A DNA stretch of 64,000 bases from Bryobacterales bacterium (GTDB lineage Bacteria; Acidobacteriota; Terriglobia; Bryobacterales; Bryobacteraceae): the NCBI GenBank assembly GCA_003167255.1, contig PMTR01000152.1, forward strand, positions 4,773 through 68,772. Reading direction: 5' to 3'. Both the position numbers and the translations under genes were made by a program. The notes under the pieces were generated by a model. That model saw only the letters and a program-made list of their open reading frames with translations, searched no databases and was not told where the DNA came from. The stretch's first letter is position 1. Each line of letters opens with the position of its first letter. Below are positions 15,224 to 23,620 of the stretch, piece by piece.

Positions 15224-18031
15224 TCACACCACCCGGAACACTTTCATCACTTCATCCCCAAGATGATTGATGACCTTCACCGCGATGCGTCCGGACTCCG
15301 GTTTCTTGAAGGGCCGCGAGGTGTCGCTGTTCAGCGTGGCCCATGCTTCCTCGTTGACCTCGGCCTTCAGCGTGGTTTTGAGTGCCTTGTACGGATCGTT
15401 CGCGCCCAGGAAATACGCGTGGCGGACGAAGAAGCTCTCCTCGTTGTAATCGGTGTCGATGAACCAGCAGGCGATCCCACCGGCGCCGTCGCTCCGAACC
15501 TCGCCGGTGTTGGGATGGAATACGTCCACGCCGTTTACCTTCACCTGGATCTGCCCGCCCGGCACCGGGAGAATCTCAATATCCGGCTCGCCGAAGATGA
15601 CGAACAGGTTGCCCTTGCCAGTATTCTTCAGATCGTCCGCCATGTGCAGGTCGGCGTTCATGCGCGCCTTGAGCACCGGAATGCGCCCGAGCTTGTTGAA
15701 TTCCGAGGAATGTGCATCGTAGTTGAAGGCGCAGGCGATCAGCACGTCGAACGCGGCATCGCCAGCCTCGCGGGCGGCGGCCACCAGATCCGGACGGGAC
15801 ACGGTACCGAACTCCGGGCCAATGAAGATGGCCGCGCGCTTCTCGACGCCGGAGTCCTTGTCGCCCTCTACATATCGACCCTCGGCGCAGACCAGAGCGC
15901 CCGGCCACGGCGCGATTGAGGAGAAGGTGAGTTTGTCTTCCTTGTGCGCCTGTTGCACCCCGGCGGTTTTGAGGTTCTCCAGGATCATCTGGACGAATTC
16001 CTGCTCGTCCCCGCCTTTTGATGCCGCCAGCCCGTCGATCAATTCGTCGTTCTCGTCAACGGCCAGCACGCGGTGCGGCGAGAGGCTTTCGACAGTAAAC
16101 GGCCCGGCGACGCGGACCTTTCGCTTATCGTCGTAGGGCTTATCGAAGAGGTATTCGAAGTCAGCCTTGGCGGCGATGGAGGCGTCGATTTCTTTCTGGC
16201 GCGAGATGCGCTGCCGCCACCATTCGGCGTGGAGTTTCTTCGCCTTATCCGGCCATCTGTCGTCAGCCTGGCGAGGAACTGCCCATTCGTCCCACCTCTG
16301 GTTGAGGGCCGTGTTGATCTGGTGGCGCAGCGGTTCGATGCCTTCTTGGAACCTTTCCCAGATCACGTCGATTTCAGCATTGTTGGCGATTTGGCCGAGC
16401 TTGATATGGGGCAAGCGTTCGCATACGAAACCCAGTCGGATGTCGCCCCGTGTCAGTGCGGTGGACGGAGCGGTCCGCGCCACGTCTGATTCCTTCAGTT
16501 GGCCAGCAGGGCTGTCGGCCAGAAGGTAGTATGTGTAACGCGCTCCCATAATCCGGGCGCGGGCCAGCGCGAGAGCGACTCGCGAGGTATCAACAGTGAT
16601 CCACCGTCGCCCCCACTGTTCGGCAACATAAGCCGTGGTGCCAGAGCCGCACGTCGGGTCGAGCACTAAGTCGCCGGGATGCGTAGCCATCAGAATACAT
16701 CTTTCGACCACCTTCGTATTTGTCTGAACAACATAGACTTTGTCATCGGTGAAGTTGCCGGAACCGGTATCCGTCCACATGTTGCCGTGCACGGCGGCGT
16801 CGAAGTCTGTATGAAAGCGAACGTAACGAATTGAGTTTTCCGCGCTGTGAATGCGGTTGGCTCGCGCCAGGCGTTCCATTCCTTTTGGGTAGTTCGCCTT
16901 CCAATGGGAGTTCTTGCCCCATGGGTCGTGACGATTGCCGCGAAACTCAAAAGGCTGGGGTTCCCTTGCGCGGCCCTGCGAGATGAGGTTATCCGGCTGG
17001 TATGGAAGTGCCCCGTCTGGAATCAGATCCTCGCCACGCTTCTCACGAGCGGATACACCCCGACATGACCAGTCTTCCAACATCAGCCACTTTGCATTGC
17101 CTTCGCCGAGTTCGAACTGCTTGCGGTAAAACGGCGTGTTGGATCGGCATTGCTCCTTGTCCCTCGCGTACCACAGTACAAAATCGGACATATTGCCGAG
17201 GTGCTTGGCCTCAAACCCCGTCGTGGTCTGAATCGAAATAAGGCTGACGAAATTGCGGTCCCCGAATACCTCGTCGAGTAGGGCGCGCACCAGATGTACG
17301 TTCTCATCTCCGATCTGAACGAAGATCGAGCCGCGATCTGACAGAAGATCGCGTGCCACCGTCAAGCGATCTCGCAGATATGTTAGGTATGAGTGAATCC
17401 CGTCACGCCAGGTATCGCGAAAGGCCTTCACCTGCTCCGGTTCGCGCGTGATGTGGTCAACGTTCCCATCCTTCACATCGCGACTGGTCGTAGACCACTG
17501 GAAGTTGGAGTTGAACTTGATGCCGTAGGGGGGATCGATGTAGATGCACTGAACCTGTCCGCGCAGCCCTTCCCGCTCAGCCAGCGATGCCATCACCTGC
17601 AGGCTGTCGCCGAGAATCAGGCGGTTGCTCCAGTTGGCGTCGTGCTGGTAGAACTCGGTCTTGGCGTCGTTATCCGGGAGCCCGTTGAAATCGGCAAAAA
17701 GGTTGATTTGTTCCTCGGCCGCCGCCTTTTCAGCTTTGCTGCGGCGCAGAAGGTCGTCAATCAGCACCTTCGGATGCACCTTTTCCTGGATGTATAGCGG
17801 CGGCGCGTGCGTCACCAGATCGGACCAGTCCTGTTCGTCCTTGCAGCGCCACACCAGTTGCGGGTCCAGGTCGCGGTTACGACGCTCATAAGCCACGCGG
17901 ATCGGGGTCTGCTCGTCCTTTCGCATCACGGACTGGAATTCGGCCGTGGGAATGTTCTTGCGCGAAGCCTCCTCATGGGTAAGCGTTTCCACGGTCTTTG
18001 CTTTGTCGGCTTTCGTTGGTTTCGTGGCCAT
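15224..18031 (-). CDS. Type III-like DNA adenine-N6 methyltransferase (Mod)
   Basis: Seen: 935 aa. Catalytic motif DPPYG at 166-170 (IYIDPPYGIKFNSNF) precedes the AdoMet motif DPTCGSGTTA at 458-467, the beta-class order found in type III Mod proteins. A target-recognition region lies between them, and the C-terminal ~400 residues hold a domain with a HRVLAVDENDELIDGLAAS stretch and PGGQIQVKVNGVDVFHP. Known: beta-class enzymes methylate adenine N6 and form a Mod2Res complex. Context: starts 9 bp after the res gene, same strand. It is longer than EcoP15I Mod (about 645 aa), so the extra C-terminal part is specific to this subgroup. Target sequence unknown. Confidence 0.88.
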   Translation of the reverse strand: MATKPTKADKAKTVETLTHEEASRKNIPTAEFQSVMRKDEQTPIRVAYERRNRDLDPQLVWRCKDEQDWSDLVTHAPPLYIQEKVHPKVLIDDLLRRSKAEKAAAEEQINLFADFNGLPDNDAKTEFYQHDANWSNRLILGDSLQVMASLAEREGLRGQVQCIYIDPPYGIKFNSNFQWSTTSRDVKDGNVDHITREPEQVKAFRDTWRDGIHSYLTYLRDRLTVARDLLSDRGSIFVQIGDENVHLVRALLDEVFGDRNFVSLISIQTTTGFEAKHLGNMSDFVLWYARDKEQCRSNTPFYRKQFELGEGNAKWLMLEDWSCRGVSAREKRGEDLIPDGALPYQPDNLISQGRAREPQPFEFRGNRHDPWGKNSHWKANYPKGMERLARANRIHSAENSIRYVRFHTDFDAAVHGNMWTDTGSGNFTDDKVYVVQTNTKVVERCILMATHPGDLVLDPTCGSGTTAYVAEQWGRRWITVDTSRVALALARARIMGARYTYYLLADSPAGQLKESDVARTAPSTALTRGDIRLGFVCERLPHIKLGQIANNAEIDVIWERFQEGIEPLRHQINTALNQRWDEWAVPRQADDRWPDKAKKLHAEWWRQRISRQKEIDASIAAKADFEYLFDKPYDDKRKVRVAGPFTVESLSPHRVLAVDENDELIDGLAASKGGDEQEFVQMILENLKTAGVQQAHKEDKLTFSSIAPWPGALVCAEGRYVEGDKDSGVEKRAAIFIGPEFGTVSRPDLVAAAREAGDAAFDVLIACAFNYDAHSSEFNKLGRIPVLKARMNADLHMADDLKNTGKGNLFVIFGEPDIEILPVPGGQIQVKVNGVDVFHPNTGEVRSDGAGGIACWFIDTDYNEESFFVRHAYFLGANDPYKALKTTLKAEVNEEAWATLNSDTSRPFKKPESGRIAVKVINHLGDEVMKVFRVV

Positions 18032-18040
18032 GGGGATTCC

Positions 18041-21000
18041 TTACACCACCGTCTGCGCGGCCACTGAGTCAATCATTCGGTTGAATTCGGCTTCGACTTT
18101 AGCTTTGAAGTCTGCCTCGATCATGTAAGCCTCCGTGAACTCGGCGAACGCCCAGCGGCCATACCGCCCGTGGTTGTTCACGCCTGGTATCCAATACGTC
18201 TCCATGGTGGACTTCTTCTCCTTGGCGTCTTCCTTCCGGAAACCCTTGATCTCCACGATCAGATGGAGCAGGTCACCGTCCCCCCGCCCATCATCCACCA
18301 GCACGATGAAGTCGGGAAGGTACATGCGGGCCTGGGAGCCGTAGCGATAAGGCACTTCCAGACCGAGGTTGTGGTTCTTGACGTAGGCCTTCACCCGTGG
18401 ATGGGATTCGGCCACGCGGCAAAACTCCGCTTCCCAGTCGCTATCCAGAATGATCCAGTTGATGTGGCACCGGCGCGCGTCGGTCTGCCAGCGGCTGGTT
18501 CTCGACGTGTTGAACTTCACGTAGTTGGTGGAACCAGTGGGGTTGTAGGGGTCGAGTACAGCCTTGATGGGGCTCGTGCCCACCAATTTGCGGGTGATGG
18601 CGGCGGTAATTCGCTCGCACGCCATGTCCGCCAGTTCCTGGTACATGAGCTGGGCGGGATAGGTGCCACCCTTGCAGACTAGGCAGGTGTCGAGCCACTG
18701 CTTGGTGATCCGCTTGAGCTGTCCGAATAGGTGGAGCTTGGGATCTTCGCCCGTGTCGCGCCACTTGGTATAGATCAGGCGCTTTACCAAGTGAAACAGC
18801 AGCGTGGAGAGCCGCATATCGCCCAGGTGCTCCAGGGTGAGCTCAACACCTTCCCCAATGATGCCTTCGTTCTTGGTGATGGAAGGCCCCACCAGATCGG
18901 GGGTCAGGTCCAGCACCGAATCGGCATTGAAATCCGCGGTGAGCCGTTCCTCCGGCAACTCCACCCGGTACCCGGAAACCCGGGGGAAGCGGATTTCCAG
19001 GGCATCGCGTTCGGGACGCATGGCCTTCACCTGGATGGTCTCTCGGGGCGGTTGCGGTGGGGCGATGACCGGCTTCGCCGTGAAATCGAACGGAATTCCC
19101 AGCACGTCCGCATACTCCACATTGAACAGGCCTTCCTCATTGAGATCGTAGGACTGGCGCCGCAGCGCACGGCCAATTACCTGCTCGCAGAGAAGTTGCG
19201 TGCCGAAGGCTCGCACACCTAATACATGCGTGACGGTGTTGGCGTCCCAGCCTTCGGTGAGCATGGAGACCGACACCACACACCTTATCGATTCGCCAAG
19301 ACGGCCTTCTTTTCCTACCGTGTTCATGACTTCCCGGAGCAACTCCTGGTCGGTAAGGCCCTCGGCCTGTTGGCGGTCTCCGGTACGCTCGATAATCTCG
19401 CGGCGAAAGCGGTCGATCTCGTCGGTTGCCATGTCGCGGAAATTCTCATCCAGCGCTTCGCCGGATTCCAGTTGCTCGCTATCGATCAGCAGCGTATTGG
19501 GCCTGGCGAGTTGGTTGCCATGCTCATCGAAATTTCGAAACAGTGCCAGGCGTCCGTTTTCCAGCGTGGTAGAGCCGTCGTCGTTCTTCCGGTGGAACCC
19601 GGAGACGAAATCATAAACCAGCTTGGATGCGGACGTATTGTTGCAGACCACGATGAAGCAGGGAGGGACTCGAACGCCGGCGGCGCTCCACAGTTGGTAG
19701 GTCTTGTCATAGTGACCGTAGAGGGCTTCCAGCGCGGTTTGCAGCTCAACCGGGAGGCTGAGCGGATCGAGGGTGGCTGCCTTGCCGCGGCCCTTCTTGG
19801 GCATCCGCGCGCGAATGTGCTCCCAGAGGTTTCGGAACTTCGGCACGTCCCCGCCGGGGATGTTGTCCGCCACCGGCACGCGCGGCAGCTTCACGATGCC
19901 GCATTCAATGGCGTCCATCAGCGAAAAGTCGCTCATGGTCCAGGGAAACAGAGTGCCCTCGGCATAGTTCGAGCCCCGGAGAAAGAACGGCGTTGCGGAG
20001 AGATCGATGACTCGTGTGATGCCGAGCTTGCGCTTGACGATTTCCAAACCGGAGATCCAGAGCCGTGCAGCCTCGTTGTTCTTCTCGGCCTCTTGCTTCT
20101 CATCCCCTTTTAGGCCGGTCTCGCCCCCTGCGCCGGGCCTTTCGCGGTAGCAGTGATGAGCCTCATCGTTGATCACGAGGATGTTCTTCAGGCCCATGAG
20201 GTCCGGCATCACCCGCTGGACCATCTGCCCTTCGGTTTCCAGAGTATTCAACTCATCGCCACGGCCCTGGAGCAGTGAGCGCCCACCCTTCGAGAGTTCC
20301 ATACGCTCACGAAGTTTGAAGGCATGGTAGTTCGTGATGACGATTTTGGCGCGGTCGAGATCGCCCAGCATGTCGCCGGGCACCAGTTCGCGGCTCTGGT
20401 AGTAGCTATCCGGGTCGTTGGGTTGCAACACACGAAGGCGGTCGCGAATGGTTAGGCCAGGCGAGACCACCAGAAAGCCGCGCGTGAATTTGGTGCTACC
20501 GGGCCGGCGCACGGCGTTGATGGTTTGCCAGGCAATGATCATGGCCATCACGGTGGTCTTGCCCGCGCCGGTGGCCAGTTTCAGGGCGAGTCGCAGGAGC
20601 TCCGGGTTGGCGTCGTTGTTGGCGTTGGCGAGGTGTTCCATGAACGCTTTGCCAGGGCCGGCTTTCGGGGCAACCTCGGTGAGCCAGATGGCGGTCTCAA
20701 CGGCCTCGATCTGACAGAAGAACGGCCGGATGCCGCTGAACTTGTGATGTCGCCAGTGCTGGAGGAGACGTGCGGTTTCAGGCGTGACGTGCCAATCGTT
20801 CGGATCCTGCCGTTTCCGCCACAGCTCCACATGATGCCGCAATTCGTTAATGATGGACGTTTGATCGTACTGTTGCTCTTGGGTGGAGAGGCCTTTGCCC
20901 TCGTCAAAAATCAGATCTTGTTGATTCGCCTTTCCCTTGCGCTTCCGGGGTTTCGGGATGGGCGTGATGAACTCCGCGCGGCGCCGGTTTTCGATAATCT

Positions 21001-21097
21001 GTTGTGTTGGCTGGCCCTGCTCATCGAGCTCCCAGTTCCGTTTCGGTTCGTCATAGGGAGAGTTGAGAATCGGCCGTTCGAAGAATTGATTATCCAT
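18041..21097 (-). CDS. Type III-like restriction endonuclease Res subunit (DEAD-box helicase plus PD-(D/E)xK nuclease)
   Basis: Seen: 1018 aa. SF2 helicase motifs are Walker A TGAGKTT (Lys180), DEAH at 311-314, VIDLSATPFF, VSMLTEGWDANTVTHV and QVIGRALRR. Near the C-terminus YLPDF (Asp929) and VEIKG (Glu949, Lys951) form the PD...ExK nuclease. The layout fits the BPTD_3080-type type III restriction proteins. Known: Res cuts DNA after ATP-driven translocation or sliding when Mod finds unmethylated sites. Context: res precedes mod with a 9 bp gap, so the pair is probably one operon. The catalytic residues all appear intact, so the system is likely active. Confidence 0.88.
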   Translation of the reverse strand: MDNQFFERPILNSPYDEPKRNWELDEQGQPTQQIIENRRRAEFITPIPKPRKRKGKANQQDLIFDEGKGLSTQEQQYDQTSIINELRHHVELWRKRQDPNDWHVTPETARLLQHWRHHKFSGIRPFFCQIEAVETAIWLTEVAPKAGPGKAFMEHLANANNDANPELLRLALKLATGAGKTTVMAMIIAWQTINAVRRPGSTKFTRGFLVVSPGLTIRDRLRVLQPNDPDSYYQSRELVPGDMLGDLDRAKIVITNYHAFKLRERMELSKGGRSLLQGRGDELNTLETEGQMVQRVMPDLMGLKNILVINDEAHHCYRERPGAGGETGLKGDEKQEAEKNNEAARLWISGLEIVKRKLGITRVIDLSATPFFLRGSNYAEGTLFPWTMSDFSLMDAIECGIVKLPRVPVADNIPGGDVPKFRNLWEHIRARMPKKGRGKAATLDPLSLPVELQTALEALYGHYDKTYQLWSAAGVRVPPCFIVVCNNTSASKLVYDFVSGFHRKNDDGSTTLENGRLALFRNFDEHGNQLARPNTLLIDSEQLESGEALDENFRDMATDEIDRFRREIIERTGDRQQAEGLTDQELLREVMNTVGKEGRLGESIRCVVSVSMLTEGWDANTVTHVLGVRAFGTQLLCEQVIGRALRRQSYDLNEEGLFNVEYADVLGIPFDFTAKPVIAPPQPPRETIQVKAMRPERDALEIRFPRVSGYRVELPEERLTADFNADSVLDLTPDLVGPSITKNEGIIGEGVELTLEHLGDMRLSTLLFHLVKRLIYTKWRDTGEDPKLHLFGQLKRITKQWLDTCLVCKGGTYPAQLMYQELADMACERITAAITRKLVGTSPIKAVLDPYNPTGSTNYVKFNTSRTSRWQTDARRCHINWIILDSDWEAEFCRVAESHPRVKAYVKNHNLGLEVPYRYGSQARMYLPDFIVLVDDGRGDGDLLHLIVEIKGFRKEDAKEKKSTMETYWIPGVNNHGRYGRWAFAEFTEAYMIEADFKAKVEAEFNRMIDSVAAQTVV

Positions 21098-21250
21098 GTC
21101 CTAACTGTTCTCGCCCGCCACCTTCCTGGACCGAGCTTGTTCTACCAACCGTCTCAACATAACACTGCGCGGCGCCCATCGCTCACCACTGGGTGCCGTA
21201 AGCGCAAGCGAGCTGAACCGTCGGAGTCTTCTTCATATTGCCCTCGGCTT
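21098..21250. other. Gap between divergent res gene and DUF cassette
   Basis: About 150 bp that should hold the res promoter (minus strand) and that of the cassette (plus strand). No clear -35/-10 pair was fixed by eye, and no gene is seen here. Confidence 0.4.
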
Positions 21251-21415
21251 GCCGACGACTCCCGCACGGGCCGTTGGATTCACCAGTCGCGGTTACGGTT
21301 CGAAGATGGGAGAATGTATCTGTTGCGAGTCGTTGTGGCCGAAGATGAACAGCCGCCTGTGATTATCACGGCTTACCGGACCAGCAAAATAGAGAAGTAC
21401 TGGAGCGCCGAATGA
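21251..21415 (+). pseudogene. C-terminal part of a DUF4258-like protein
   Basis: In the frame ending at the TGA 21413-21415, residues ADDSRTGRWIHQSRLRFEDG and RMYLLRVVVAEDEQPPVIIT with AYRTSKIEKYW match the second half of DUF4258, which ends with TSKIxxYW. The usual N-terminal half (about 35-40 residues with a start) is not readable in any frame. The first ATG in frame is 21314, giving only 33 aa. Its stop overlaps the start of the DUF2283 gene (ATGA). Known: DUF4258 and DUF2283 genes often lie together as a toxin-antitoxin-like pair. Confidence 0.65.
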
Positions 21416-21627
21416 AAGTAGTATACGACCCCGAAGTGGACGTCCTCAGCGTCCTGCTGAGCGATGCGCCGGTTGCGGAAAGCGATCAGGATAAGCCCGG
21501 CGTCATCCTGGACTACGACGCCGGCGGCAACGTGGTGAGTTTCGAGATTCTCGATGCTTCGAAGCGCATGGCGAATCCCATGTCCGTCGAGTACGCCGTT
21601 ACGCCGCCACTTCGCCGGCCGGCATGA
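21412..21627 (+). CDS. DUF2283 family protein, putative antitoxin-like partner
   Basis: Seen: 71 aa. MKVVYDPEVDVLSVLLSDAP, then a VAESDQDKPGVILDYDAGGN turn and VVSFEILDASKR match DUF2283 (YD.e.D.LyI.l......S......vild.d..G.vvGiEilnaS). Context: overlaps the DUF4258 remnant by 4 bp (ATGA) and the next gene by 4 bp (ATGA), so three reading frames are translationally chained. Known: DUF2283 usually accompanies DUF4258; a toxin-antitoxin role has been proposed from genome context. The biochemical function is unknown. The C-terminal PPLRRPA tail is short and basic. Confidence 0.82.
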   Translation: MKVVYDPEVDVLSVLLSDAPVAESDQDKPGVILDYDAGGNVVSFEILDASKRMANPMSVEYAVTPPLRRPA

Positions 21628-22388
21628 TGGTGCTGGATGCGCTGATTCGCGAGTTCAACGGCCACGTGGCGTTCCGGGAACGCCGGCCGGGCGTGCTCCA
21701 GGTCCTGGCCCCGTTGTTTCACGAAGACGGCGACATGGTGGACATCTTCCTCGATGAACCCTTGAACGGTTCCGGCAAGGTCCGGATCGGCGACCATGGA
21801 CTGACGCTGATGCGTCTCACGTACACCTACGACCTGGACACCGAGAACAAGCAGCGCATCTTCAATCGCATCTTGTCGGAAAACCGGATTCAGGAACAGG
21901 ACGGGCGGCTGTATATCGAGGCCGAACCTGAACGGCTGTACCCGGCGCTGCTTCAATTCGCGCAGACGGTCGCCAAGGTCTCCAGCATGCAGTACTACAA
22001 GCGGGAGGTGATCCAGAACCTTTTCTACGAGCAGTTGGCCGAGTTCGTCGAGGAGAAGCTGGCCGAGTACAACCCGCGCCGGAACACATTGCCGATTCCG
22101 GACCACGACGAGTACGAGGTGGATTACCAGTTCGACATCGGCCCCCGCCCGCTCTTCCTGTTCGGAGTGAAAGACAACGATAAGGCGCGGCTGGCCACCA
22201 TTTCATGCCTGGAGTTTCAGCGGCGGCGCATCGCGTTCAAGGGCGTGATGGTGCACCAGGATTTCGAGAGCGGGATCACCAAGAAGGATCGTACCCGGAT
22301 CACCAGCGCCAGCGACAAGCAGTTTCCGTCGCTCGACGACTTCCGGGAGAACGGCCCGCAGTTCTTGGAACGTGAGCGCGCGGCCTGA
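21624..22388 (+). CDS. DUF1828 domain protein
   Basis: Seen: 254 aa. Residues about 10-125 (VLQVLAPLFHEDGDMVDIFL, then RIGDHGLTLMRLTYTYDLDT) follow the DUF1828 pattern, in which a DGD-type turn is followed by a TDxG-like strand. The second half (PLFLFGVKDNDKARLATISC, then FKGVMVHQDFESGITKKDRTR) resembles DUF1829. Context: starts 4 bp inside the DUF2283 gene (ATGA), with no gap, and ends 1.2 kb before the next gene. Known: these domains have no established activity. Inferred: third member of the cassette; its chaining to a DUF4258/DUF2283 pair suggests a joint role, perhaps defence-related given the neighbouring res gene. Confidence 0.7.
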   Translation: MMVLDALIREFNGHVAFRERRPGVLQVLAPLFHEDGDMVDIFLDEPLNGSGKVRIGDHGLTLMRLTYTYDLDTENKQRIFNRILSENRIQEQDGRLYIEAEPERLYPALLQFAQTVAKVSSMQYYKREVIQNLFYEQLAEFVEEKLAEYNPRRNTLPIPDHDEYEVDYQFDIGPRPLFLFGVKDNDKARLATISCLEFQRRRIAFKGVMVHQDFESGITKKDRTRITSASDKQFPSLDDFRENGPQFLERERAA

Positions 22389-22522
22389 GTTGCCACTCAA
22401 CGATTCGCTTCGCAGCGATAGGTGTCCAAGGAACGGGCGATAGTCTGGAATTTTCCTCGCCTCGCCCATCGGCCGAAGCAGAAATTGGACACATGAAAGA
22501 TTCGTTTGCCCCAGCCACCCAC

Positions 22523-22889
22523 ATTTCAACTTCTTTCCCCCTCAGAATCAATTACTTGCCAGGAATCTCTTGCCCCAGGCGTCTGCTACCCTGAAGCCGG
22601 GTAGGAGCTTTCGCGAACGCGGCGCTTTTGAGGCGCTCCACGGACTATTGTTTTTCATGCCGCCTGCCCTCAAAACCGCCCAAGCTTCGGCGATCCAAGC
22701 GAGTCCTTTATGCAATCGGATCTTCCAACCAACACCCTCGACCTCCGCCGCTCCGCCACTCGCTCGCTGGCCGCTCCTCTTTTGGCGAAACGAAGCCAAT
22801 TTCAGCCCCGCCCGGCCCCCTTGAGCCGCGCCACCCCGTTATACCAAACGAACCCAATCCCAAAAACGGACAGTGGCGAGCCTCCCGGG
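22523..22889. repeat. Long direct repeat, copy 1 (about 367 bp)
   Basis: From ATTTCAACTTCTTT to GACAGTGGCGAGCCTCCCGG this segment matches 23041-23410 at most positions with a few small indels, in the same orientation. Several ORFs cross it on both strands but none has a family match. The end of the repeat carries CGTTATACCAAACGAACC and CAAAAACGGACAGTGGCGA. It could be a dispersed non-coding repeat or the relic of an insertion. Confidence 0.8.
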
Positions 22890-23040
22890 GCTGCTGTCGG
22901 GGTGGCTGTTCGCAGTCACCGGGATCGGATACAATTGATCCGGCTGGAGGGACTTAAGCGCATACATGCGACACCTCATCTTGTATAGCGTCCCAGCCCT
23001 GACGGACATGGCCACCACCAATAGCGAACGAGCCGGGCAA
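22890..23040. other. Spacer between the two long repeats
   Basis: 151 bp separate the copies. ORFs here are short and on both strands. No gene or RNA was recognised. Confidence 0.5.
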
Positions 23041-23410
23041 ATTTCAACTTCTTTTTCCCTCAGAATCAATTATTTACCAGGAATCTCTTGTCCCATGCGT
23101 CTGCTACTCTGAAGCCGGGTAGCAGCTTTCGCGAGCGCGGGACCCTTGAGGCGCTCGACGGACTATTGTTCTTCATGCCGCCTGCCCTCAAAACCGCCGG
23201 ACCTTCGGCGATCCAAATGAGTCCTTTATGCAATCGGATCTTCCAACCAACACCCTCGACCTCGGCCGCTGGATCGGACAACGCCCGCTGGCCGCTCCTC
23301 TTTTTGCGAAACGAAGCCAATTTCAGCCCCACCCGGCCTCCTGGAGCCCGCGCCACCCCGTTATACCAAACGAACCTAGTCCCAAAAACGGACAGTGGCG
23401 AGGCTTCCGG
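23041..23410. repeat. Long direct repeat, copy 2 (about 370 bp)
   Basis: Second copy of the repeat at 22523-22889. The strongest divergence is near the middle (GGTAGCAGC..CGGGACCC versus GGTAGGAGC..CGGCGCTT) and near TCGGCCGCTGGATCGGACAA. The sequence between 23411 and 23620 has no gene but holds GAACGAACCCAATT and CGAACCCAATTTTG near 23578-23615, which resemble the CGAACCCAATCC stretch of copy 1. Confidence 0.8.
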
Positions 23411-23620
23411 AGCGTGACTTATTTCCAAACCCAGTTTCGGCCCCAACATGGTCCAGTTTCGTCGGCTAATTCCTTTGTTTCCGTCAAACCCGCCCGAAAA
23501 GTGACCCATGCATGGGTCGGTTTGTGGAATTCGGGCCTCCCGCCAAGCTGTCTAACACGCCTGAGAAGCGAACCGGAACGAACCCAATTCTTCGGCGCCA
23601 AACGAACCCAATTTTGCCGC

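Noticed and set aside
22523-23410. Direct repeats considered as ends of a composite transposon
   Set aside because: Only 151 bp separate the copies and there is no transposase or terminal inverted repeat.
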